64,000 bases of DNA from the NCBI RefSeq assembly GCF_016811995.1, contig NZ_CP069159.1, positions 434,001 to 498,000 of the forward strand, read 5' to 3'. The position numbers were made by a program, and so were the translations under genes. Shown here in pieces: positions 55,993-64,000 of the stretch (the stretch's first letter is position 1; every line of letters begins with the position of its first letter). The DNA is from Citrobacter sp. R56 (lineage in GTDB: Bacteria > Pseudomonadota > Gammaproteobacteria > Enterobacterales > Enterobacteriaceae). A model generated the notes under the pieces. The model was given only the letters and a program-made list of their open reading frames with translations. It was not told where the DNA came from and searched no databases.

Positions 55993-56958
55993 ATGAAGCA
56001 GCAGGCAGGCATTGGTATTCTTTTGGCGCTGACCACCGCAATATGCTGGGGTGCGTTGCCAATCGCGATGAAGCAAGTGCTGGAGGTGATGGAACCACCT
56101 ACCGTCGTGTTCTACCGTTTTCTAATGGCAAGTCTCGGTCTTGGGACCATTCTTGCGGTTAGAAGAAAGCTCCCGCCGTTGCGTATTTTTCGTAAACCGC
56201 GTTGGCTGGTATTACTGGCCATTGCCACAGGCGGGCTGTTCGGGAATTTCATCCTGTTCAGCTCTTCTCTGCAGTATTTGAGTCCCACGGCCTCGCAGGT
56301 TATCGGTCAACTGTCACCGGTTGGCATGATGGTCGCCAGCGTATTTATCCTCAAGGAGAAAATGCGTGGTACGCAGGTTATTGGCGCGATCATGCTTCTG
56401 AGCGGGCTGGTGATGTTCTTTAATACCAGTCTGTTCGAGATCTTTACCAAACTGACGGATTACACCTGGGGTGTGATTTTTGGTGTCGGGGCGGCGACAG
56501 TCTGGGTGAGCTATGGCGTCGCGCAAAAGGTGTTATTGCGTCGTCTGGCCTCACAGCAGATTCTGTTTTTGCTGTACACTTTGTGTACAATTGCGTTATT
56601 GCCTTTGGCGAAGCCAGGGGTGATATCGCAGCTTAGCGACTGGCAGCTCGCGTGTTTAGTTTTCTGCGGGCTGAATACGCTGGTAGGATATGGCGCCCTG
56701 GCGGAAGCGATGGCGCGCTGGCAAGCAGCGCAGGTGAGCGCGTTAATCACGCTCACGCCGCTGTTTACGCTGTTATTTTCAGATCTATTATCTATGGCCT
56801 GGCCCGATTTCTTCGCCAGACCGATGTTAAACCTTTTAGGTTATCTCGGTGCGTTTGTCGTGGTTGCGGGCGCGATGTATTCCGCCATTGGTCATCGTAT
56901 TTGGGGCGGATTACGTAAGCATGAAACGGTGGTTTCGCAACCCCGCTCAGGCGAATGA
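55993..56958 (+). CDS. yhbE: YhbE, EamA/DMT-family inner-membrane protein
   Basis: A 321-residue protein with ten hydrophobic segments forming two EamA repeats (drug/metabolite transporter superfamily). FLMASLGLG, SPTASQVIGQLSPVGMMVASVFILKEK and LITLTPLFTLLFSDLL are typical. The substrate is unknown. The start at 55993 (MKQQAGIGILLALTT) is preceded by an AGGGAATACGGT context; upstream in-frame starts lie within the rpmA terminator. It sits 15 bp upstream of obgE. Confidence 0.9.
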   Translation: MKQQAGIGILLALTTAICWGALPIAMKQVLEVMEPPTVVFYRFLMASLGLGTILAVRRKLPPLRIFRKPRWLVLLAIATGGLFGNFILFSSSLQYLSPTASQVIGQLSPVGMMVASVFILKEKMRGTQVIGAIMLLSGLVMFFNTSLFEIFTKLTDYTWGVIFGVGAATVWVSYGVAQKVLLRRLASQQILFLLYTLCTIALLPLAKPGVISQLSDWQLACLVFCGLNTLVGYGALAEAMARWQAAQVSALITLTPLFTLLFSDLLSMAWPDFFARPMLNLLGYLGAFVVVAGAMYSAIGHRIWGGLRKHETVVSQPRSGE

Positions 56959-58146
<1,188 letters not shown>

Positions 58147-58153
58147 TCTCCAT

Positions 58154-58181
58154 AAAACCCCGGCCATGCCGGGGTTTTTTA
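58154..58181 (+). terminator. Terminator after obgE
   Basis: AAAACCCCGGC / GCCGGGG with a TTTTTT run, immediately after the obgE stop. Confidence 0.92.
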
Positions 58182-58190
58182 TGCCAGTCT

Positions 58191-58222
58191 TGTAGGCCGG
58201 ATAAGCGCTATCCGGCCACACT
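58191..58222. repeat. Single REP unit between obgE and dacB
   Basis: GTAGGCCGGATAAGCGCTAT and the pairing ATCCGGCCACA form one REP hairpin between converging genes. Confidence 0.85.
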
Positions 58223-58225
58223 CAT

Positions 58226-59659
58226 CTAGTTATTCTGATAAATATCTTTATACAAACGGCTTTCAAAACGGACCAGTGGAAGACGGCGGTTGCGTTGGTC
58301 TGCCGGCTCTACGGCATACCCGGAAAGATACTGCACAAATGCCATCCTTTGCCCGCTGGCGGTGGTAATAAAGCCCGCCAGGTTATACACCCCCTGCAGT
58401 GAACCCGTTTTCGCCGATACCTTGCCATCTACGCCTGCCTGATGAAGTCCTGCACGGTATTGCAGAGAACCATCGTGGCCCGCCAGCGGTAGCATGGAGA
58501 TAAAGTTCAGTTCATTGTCGTGCTGGGCAATGTATTGCAGCACCTGCATCATGGTGGCAGGGGCGATCAGGTTATGGCGGGATAGGCCGGAACCGTCGGC
58601 AATAATGGTGTTGCCAATATTAACCCCTGCCTGTTGACGAAGGATCTGGCGAACTGCATCGGATCCTGCACGCCATGTCCCAGGGACGTTAAAGCGCGCG
58701 TGGCCAATCATACGGAACACTGTGTCGGCGATCATGTTGTCGGATTTTTTCAGCATAATCTTAAGCAGATCATGTAAAGGGGCTGACTGTTTGCTGGCAA
58801 TAATCGTTCCTGGCTCGTTGACCAATGTCTGGCGCAGCAGCGTACCGCTGTACGTGATCCCAGCCTGTTTTAGCTCATCTTTGATTATTGCCCCGGCATA
58901 ACTGGCGCCATCCTGAATCGCGAAGGCCAGCGGAAGAGGATCGCTACGCTGAGGCAGGCAACCGGTAAGCGTAAAGCGATTTAAATCACCGGGGACGACA
59001 TCCAGTTCGCAATATTGCGCTTCGGCAGAGCCATGCGGTAGCGTGCGAACCTGGCTGAACATCGTCACCGGGTAATACGATGCCACGCGGATATACGCTA
59101 AATCATTCGCTTTTTCTGCGCTGTAAAGCGAAACCGAGAAGCAGTTCCTGTCGACAATGGCTGCAGCGGGTGGCGCGCTAAAACATTGCGTCATGTCGTT
59201 CCATGGCCAGCCGGGCGCTTTATCGTGGCTGGCAAAAATGGAGGTGTCGATGAGGACATTACCAGAAATTTGCGTCACGCCAGATTTCTTCAAGGTGGCG
59301 ACCATATTGCGAATATCCTGACGTTTTAGCGTCGGATCGGCCCCAAATCGTGCAATCAGGTCACCGCTCAATACCCCGTTTTCCACCGAACCTTTTGTCT
59401 CCAGCGTGGTGGTAAAACGAAAGTCGGGGCCAAGCTGGATCAATGCCGCCAGCGCGGTGATCACCTTTTGCGTACTGGCGGGAAGCGCCATCTGCTGACT
59501 GTGATAATCGATGGCGGGCGCGGGGGCACCGACCTTCTGTACCATTAAGGCAAGATTAGCCCCGTCGGGAAGTTGATTGATGTATTCGTCAACATTCGCG
59601 GCCTGGACGCTGAACGCTATACTGGTGGTCAATCCGATGATAAATCTGGAAAATCGCAT
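58226..59659 (-). CDS. dacB: DacB (PBP4), D-alanyl-D-alanine carboxypeptidase/endopeptidase
   Basis: A 477-residue penicillin-binding protein with a 20-residue signal peptide (SIAFSVQA). The active-site motifs are Ser62-x-x-Lys65 (ASTQK), KSDN and KTG (SAKTGSLQG). A large inserted domain is characteristic of class C PBP4. It trims and cleaves peptidoglycan cross-links in the periplasm. It is divergent from greA. Confidence 0.97.
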   Translation of the reverse strand: MRFSRFIIGLTTSIAFSVQAANVDEYINQLPDGANLALMVQKVGAPAPAIDYHSQQMALPASTQKVITALAALIQLGPDFRFTTTLETKGSVENGVLSGDLIARFGADPTLKRQDIRNMVATLKKSGVTQISGNVLIDTSIFASHDKAPGWPWNDMTQCFSAPPAAAIVDRNCFSVSLYSAEKANDLAYIRVASYYPVTMFSQVRTLPHGSAEAQYCELDVVPGDLNRFTLTGCLPQRSDPLPLAFAIQDGASYAGAIIKDELKQAGITYSGTLLRQTLVNEPGTIIASKQSAPLHDLLKIMLKKSDNMIADTVFRMIGHARFNVPGTWRAGSDAVRQILRQQAGVNIGNTIIADGSGLSRHNLIAPATMMQVLQYIAQHDNELNFISMLPLAGHDGSLQYRAGLHQAGVDGKVSAKTGSLQGVYNLAGFITTASGQRMAFVQYLSGYAVEPADQRNRRLPLVRFESRLYKDIYQNN

Positions 59660-59767
59660 AATCTCGCGCTAACAACCTGGAAACAAGCTGTCATACTACG
59701 GCGCATTGCCCTGAAAAGTAAACGATGACCCATAGGGAACTCCAGGGTAAAATGACTATCAAATAGA

Positions 59768-59814
59768 GAATTGTAGCTGACCTGGGACCTTGCGCCCCGG
59801 GTCGGTATTTTTTT
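59768..59814 (+). ncRNA. GraL-type attenuated leader of greA
   Basis: A strong rho-independent terminator (CTGACCTGGG with CCCGGGTCGG, 59777-59805, then a T-run to 59814) lies about 95 bp upstream of greA. E. coli makes an array of short RNAs (GraL) that end at such a greA leader terminator, with read-through giving greA mRNA. The hairpin is certain; the 5' end of the RNA is not resolved. Confidence 0.6.
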
Positions 59815-59909
59815 GCTTCTGGTCCTGGTGTGGCGTCATGCCAGGGCGGGCTTAGCAGCCGGGGCAGGGTTTATCGCCCCCCTACAGGAATGTTCAAGAG
59901 GTATAACAA

Positions 59910-60386
59910 ATGCAAGCTATTCCGATGACCTTACGTGGTGCTGAAAAACTGCGCGAAGAGCTGGATTTTCTGAAATCTGTGCGCCGTCCTGAAATTATTG
60001 CCGCTATCGCCGATGCGCGTGAACACGGCGACCTGAAAGAGAATGCTGAGTATCACGCCGCGCGTGAGCAGCAGGGTTTTTGCGAAGGACGCATTAAAGA
60101 TATCGAAGCAAAGCTGTCCAATGCGCAGGTCATCGACATCACTAAAATGCCAAACAATGGTCGCGTGATTTTTGGTTCCACCGTCACCGTTCTGAACCTC
60201 GATACTGACGAAGAGCAGACTTACCGCATCGTTGGCGATGATGAAGCGGATTTTAAACAGAACCTGATTTCCGTGAACTCACCTATCGCGCGTGGCCTGG
60301 TGGGCAAAGAGCAGGATGATGTTGTGGTGATCAAAACGCCAGGCGGCGAAGTGGAATATGAAGTGATTAAGGTAGAATACCTGTAA
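59910..60386 (+). CDS. greA: GreA, transcript-cleavage factor
   Basis: A 158-residue factor that binds the RNA polymerase secondary channel and rescues backtracked complexes. The N-terminal coiled coil (about 1-75) has the catalytic tip Asp-Glu pair in [15 protein letters not shown]. The C-terminal FKBP-like domain follows. Expression is probably attenuated by the upstream leader hairpin. Confidence 0.98.
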   Translation: MQAIPMTLRGAEKLREELDFLKSVRRPEIIAAIADAREHGDLKENAEYHAAREQQGFCEGRIKDIEAKLSNAQVIDITKMPNNGRVIFGSTVTVLNLDTDEEQTYRIVGDDEADFKQNLISVNSPIARGLVGKEQDDVVVIKTPGGEVEYEVIKVEYL

Positions 60387-60428
60387 GAATTACCCAATAC
60401 TCAGGTTGTTGATGTATTGTAAAGAAAG

Positions 60429-60458
60429 GAAAAAGGCCGCATAGCGGCCTTTTATCAA
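60429..60458 (+). terminator. greA terminator
   Basis: AAAAAGGCCGC (atag) GCGGCCTTTT stem and T-run after greA, converging on yhbY. Confidence 0.85.
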
Positions 60459-60541
60459 CGAACAGAGCGTGGCATTTTGCTCTCCTGCTTGCAGAAAACC
60501 CCTCGTTTTACACAGAATTCGTGTTCAACTTTAGGATATTC

Positions 60542-60835
60542 TTAGCGTGGCAGCGAGATTTTACGTTCTTTAGTCGGGCGATACAGTACCAGCGTTTTAC
60601 CGATGACCTGTACGTTACAGGCGCCGGTTTCGCGTACGATAGCTTCCACGATCAAGGTTTTGGTTTCGCGATCTTCCGAGGCGATTTTCACCTTGATAAG
60701 TTCATGGTGCTCTAACGCTTGTTCAATCTCGGCCAGTACCCCTTCGGTCAAACCATTATTGCCAAGCATAACTACAGGCTTGAGCGGATGTGCCAGACCT
60801 TTCAGGTGCTGTTTTTGTTTAGTACTCAGATTCAT
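60542..60835 (-). CDS. yhbY: YhbY, CRM-domain ribosome assembly factor
   Basis: A 97-residue CRM-domain RNA-binding protein associated with pre-50S particles. The family GxxG loop ([29 protein letters not shown]) is intact. The ATG at 60835 gives [17 protein letters not shown]. It is divergent from rlmE, also a 50S assembly enzyme, with 126 bp between them. Confidence 0.94.
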   Translation of the reverse strand: MNLSTKQKQHLKGLAHPLKPVVMLGNNGLTEGVLAEIEQALEHHELIKVKIASEDRETKTLIVEAIVRETGACNVQVIGKTLVLYRPTKERKISLPR

Positions 60836-60961
60836 CGTATATTTTTGCTTAGGTTGGGATTGAAAACGGGTCATTCTACCGCCATCTCCCTTATATCACC
60901 AAATAGCCGTGTAGAAATTTACACCGTTAGTTACGATGAACTGCCCCGATGGGAAAGTGAA

Positions 60962-61591
60962 ATGACAGGTAAAAAGCGTTCTGCCAGCTCCAGTCGCTGG
61001 CTTCAGGAACACTTTAGCGATAAATATGTTCAGCAGGCACAGAAAAAAGGGTTACGTTCTCGTGCCTGGTTTAAACTTGATGAAATACAGCAAAGTGACA
61101 AGATTTTTAAACCGGGGATGACGATTGTCGATCTCGGTGCTGCACCCGGTGGTTGGTCTCAATATGCGGTTACGCAGATAGGGAACAGTGGTCGCATTAT
61201 CGCTTGTGATCTTTTACCGATGGATCCAATCGTTGGTGTAGACTTCCTTCAGGGCGATTTTCGTGATGAATTAGTCCTGAAAGCGTTACTTGAACGTGTC
61301 GGTGACAGTAAAGTACAAGTTGTCATGTCTGATATGGCGCCAAATATGTGTGGTACACCGGCGGTCGATATTCCCCGGGCGATGTATCTGGTAGAACTGG
61401 CGCTTGGAATGGCTCGTGATGTATTAGCGCCAGGTGGTAGTTTTGTAGTGAAAGTGTTCCAGGGCGAAGGATTCGATGAGTATCTAAGAGAAATTCGCTC
61501 CCTGTTTGCGAAGGTGAAAGTTCGTAAGCCGGACTCTTCTCGTGCGCGTTCACGTGAAGTGTACATTGTAGCGACCGGGCGAAAACCATAA
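60962..61591 (+). CDS. rlmE: RlmE (RrmJ/FtsJ), 23S rRNA U2552 2'-O-methyltransferase
   Basis: A 209-residue SAM-dependent enzyme that methylates U2552 late in 50S assembly. The SAM site is [13 protein letters not shown]. The catalytic K-D-K-E set is visible as [24 protein letters not shown] and REVYIVA. In E. coli the gene is heat-shock induced and followed by ftsH, as here (90 bp). The start at 60962 gives [13 protein letters not shown]; upstream in-frame codons overlap yhbY. Confidence 0.97.
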   Translation: MTGKKRSASSSRWLQEHFSDKYVQQAQKKGLRSRAWFKLDEIQQSDKIFKPGMTIVDLGAAPGGWSQYAVTQIGNSGRIIACDLLPMDPIVGVDFLQGDFRDELVLKALLERVGDSKVQVVMSDMAPNMCGTPAVDIPRAMYLVELALGMARDVLAPGGSFVVKVFQGEGFDEYLREIRSLFAKVKVRKPDSSRARSREVYIVATGRKP

Positions 61592-61681
61592 CCGGTAGAT
61601 TTCAAACGAAAGTTTGAAAGACACTGGATATAGAGTATCCTGACGCTGTTTTTAACACAGTTGTAATAAGAGGTTAATCCC

Positions 61682-63622
61682 TTGAGTGACATGGCGAAAA
61701 ACCTAATACTCTGGCTGGTCATTGCCGTCGTGCTGATGTCAGTATTCCAGAGCTTTGGGCCCAGCGAGTCTAATGGCCGTAAGGTGGATTATTCTACCTT
61801 CCTGCAAGAGGTCAACCAGGACCAGGTTCGTGAAGCGCGTATCAACGGACGTGAGATCAACGTTACCAAGAAAGATAGTAACCGTTACACGACTTACATA
61901 CCGGTTAACGATCCGAAGCTGCTTGATAACCTGCTGACTAAAAACGTTAAAGTTGTTGGCGAACCACCAGAAGAGCCAAGCCTGCTGGCTTCAATCTTCA
62001 TTTCCTGGTTCCCGATGCTGTTGCTAATCGGCGTCTGGATCTTCTTCATGCGTCAGATGCAGGGCGGCGGTGGCAAAGGCGCCATGTCGTTCGGTAAAAG
62101 CAAAGCGCGCATGCTGACAGAAGATCAGATCAAAACCACGTTTGCTGACGTTGCCGGTTGCGACGAAGCGAAAGAAGAAGTGGCTGAGCTGGTTGAATAT
62201 CTGCGTGAACCGAGCCGTTTCCAGAAGCTGGGCGGTAAAATCCCGAAAGGCGTCCTGATGGTCGGTCCTCCGGGTACCGGTAAAACCCTGTTGGCGAAAG
62301 CCATCGCGGGTGAAGCGAAGGTTCCCTTCTTTACGATTTCCGGTTCTGATTTCGTTGAAATGTTCGTGGGTGTCGGTGCATCTCGTGTGCGTGACATGTT
62401 CGAACAGGCCAAGAAAGCAGCCCCGTGCATCATCTTTATCGATGAAATCGATGCCGTAGGCCGCCAGCGTGGCGCAGGCCTGGGCGGCGGTCACGATGAA
62501 CGTGAGCAGACCCTGAACCAGATGCTGGTTGAGATGGACGGCTTCGAAGGTAACGAAGGTATCATCGTTATCGCGGCAACTAACCGTCCGGACGTTCTGG
62601 ACCCGGCGCTGCTGCGTCCTGGCCGTTTCGACCGTCAGGTTGTGGTTGGCCTGCCAGATGTTCGCGGTCGTGAGCAGATCCTGAAAGTTCACATGCGTCG
62701 CGTACCGCTGGCGCCGGATATCGATGCGGCAATCATTGCCCGCGGTACCCCAGGCTTCTCCGGTGCAGACCTGGCGAACCTGGTGAACGAAGCGGCACTG
62801 TTCGCTGCTCGTGGCAACAAACGCGTTGTATCAATGGTTGAGTTCGAGAAAGCGAAAGACAAAATCATGATGGGTGCGGAACGTCGCTCCATGGTGATGA
62901 CGGAAGCGCAGAAAGAGTCTACCGCGTACCACGAAGCAGGCCATGCGATTATCGGTCGCCTGGTGCCGGAACACGATCCGGTACACAAAGTAACGATTAT
63001 CCCGCGTGGCCGTGCGCTGGGTGTGACCTTCTTCCTGCCTGAGGGCGACGCGATCAGCGCCAGCCGTCTGAAACTGGAAAGCCAGATCTCTACGCTGTAC
63101 GGCGGTCGTCTGGCGGAAGAGATCATCTACGGCGTAGAACACGTTTCTACCGGTGCGTCGAACGACATTAAAGTCGCGACTAACCTGGCACGCAACATGG
63201 TGACGCAGTGGGGCTTCTCTGAAAAACTGGGTCCATTGCTGTACGCGGAAGAAGAAGGCGAAGTGTTCCTGGGACGTTCTGTTGCGAAAGCAAAACATAT
63301 GTCCGATGAAACCGCGCGCATTATCGATCAGGAAGTTAAATTGCTGATTGAACGTAACTATGACCGCGCGCGTCGTCTTTTGAACGATAACCTGGACATT
63401 CTGCACTCGATGAAAGATGCGCTCATGAAATATGAGACCATCGATGCGCCGCAGATTGATGATCTGATGGCTCGTCGCGATGTGCGCCCGCCTGCGGGTT
63501 GGGATGAGTCCGGTACTTCTAACAACTCTGGCAACAATGGCACCCCGAGTGCGCCGCGTCCGACTGAAGAGCCGCGTACGCCGAACCCGGGCAACATGTC
63601 AGAGCAGTTAGGCGACAAATAA
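61682..63622 (+). CDS. ftsH: FtsH, membrane-bound ATP-dependent zinc metalloprotease
   Basis: A 643-646 residue AAA+ protease with two N-terminal membrane helices (about 5-25 and 96-118) around a periplasmic domain. The AAA module has [19 protein letters not shown] and the arginine-finger region RPGRFDRQ. The zinc protease has HEAGH. It degrades LpxC, sigma-32 and unassembled membrane proteins. The TTG at 61682 has AGAGG eight bases before it and is the better-placed start; the ATG at 61691 (MAKNLILW) is the conventional one. Confidence 0.97.
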   Translation: MSDMAKNLILWLVIAVVLMSVFQSFGPSESNGRKVDYSTFLQEVNQDQVREARINGREINVTKKDSNRYTTYIPVNDPKLLDNLLTKNVKVVGEPPEEPSLLASIFISWFPMLLLIGVWIFFMRQMQGGGGKGAMSFGKSKARMLTEDQIKTTFADVAGCDEAKEEVAELVEYLREPSRFQKLGGKIPKGVLMVGPPGTGKTLLAKAIAGEAKVPFFTISGSDFVEMFVGVGASRVRDMFEQAKKAAPCIIFIDEIDAVGRQRGAGLGGGHDEREQTLNQMLVEMDGFEGNEGIIVIAATNRPDVLDPALLRPGRFDRQVVVGLPDVRGREQILKVHMRRVPLAPDIDAAIIARGTPGFSGADLANLVNEAALFAARGNKRVVSMVEFEKAKDKIMMGAERRSMVMTEAQKESTAYHEAGHAIIGRLVPEHDPVHKVTIIPRGRALGVTFFLPEGDAISASRLKLESQISTLYGGRLAEEIIYGVEHVSTGASNDIKVATNLARNMVTQWGFSEKLGPLLYAEEEGEVFLGRSVAKAKHMSDETARIIDQEVKLLIERNYDRARRLLNDNLDILHSMKDALMKYETIDAPQIDDLMARRDVRPPAGWDESGTSNNSGNNGTPSAPRPTEEPRTPNPGNMSEQLGDK

Positions 63623-63639
63623 GTTCGCGTTGTTGATGA

Positions 63640-64000
<361 letters not shown>

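Overview
The window is chromosomal DNA from a member of the Enterobacteriaceae, most likely a Citrobacter-like relative of Escherichia and Salmonella. Gene order from the aae operon to folP follows the E. coli K-12 map almost gene for gene. Most proteins match the lengths I remember for K-12 orthologues to within a few residues, and REP/BIME repeats of the E. coli/Salmonella type sit between several genes. Species assignment is inference. I see no rRNA, tRNA, insertion sequence, prophage or CRISPR array.

Layout. 1-3.4 kb: start of aaeR and the aaeXAB aromatic-acid efflux operon. 3.4-5.3 kb: a barstar-like gene (yhcO), two tandem yhcN-type secreted small proteins, and argR. 5.7-13.6 kb: mdh, the degS and degQ proteases, zapG, zapE, rplM-rpsI and sspA-sspB. 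13.7-20.3 kb: dcuD and the sialic-acid operon nanR/nanA-nanT-(nanE)-nanK-nanQ, in which nanE is reduced to a 28-codon remnant. 20.4-26.4 kb: glutamate synthase gltD/gltB with a leader ORF and a recognisable promoter/CRP arrangement. 27-32 kb: yhcC, arcB, the ArcZ small RNA (antisense orientation, ending at the arcB stop), elbB and mtgA.

32.1-39.5 kb is the main accessory block, absent at this place in E. coli K-12. It holds pgtA-pgtB-pgtC (two-component regulator plus binding-protein-like signal component) divergent from pgtP (phosphoglycerate-type organophosphate transporter). pgtP is followed by a gene for an uncharacterised secreted, propeller-like protein. 39.5-48.5 kb: yrbL, then the long envelope/nitrogen cluster read leftwards: yrbG, kdsD, kdsC, lptC, lptA, lptB, rpoN, hpf, ptsN, rapZ, npr. 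This cluster makes Kdo precursors, exports LPS and carries the nitrogen PTS and sigma-54. 48.7-53.5 kb: mlaFEDCB (retrograde phospholipid transport), ibaG and murA. 53.5-64 kb: sfsB, ispB, rplU-rpmA, yhbE, obgE, dacB, greA (with a GraL-type leader), yhbY, rlmE, ftsH and the start of folP.

Points most worth a second look: the in-frame loss of nanE within an otherwise intact nan operon; the pgt island with its linked secreted protein and a PgtA whose ATPase motifs look degenerate; a PmrA-type box between yrbL and npr that may also serve an unannotated rightward transcript; and a leader ORF that stops one base before gltB.
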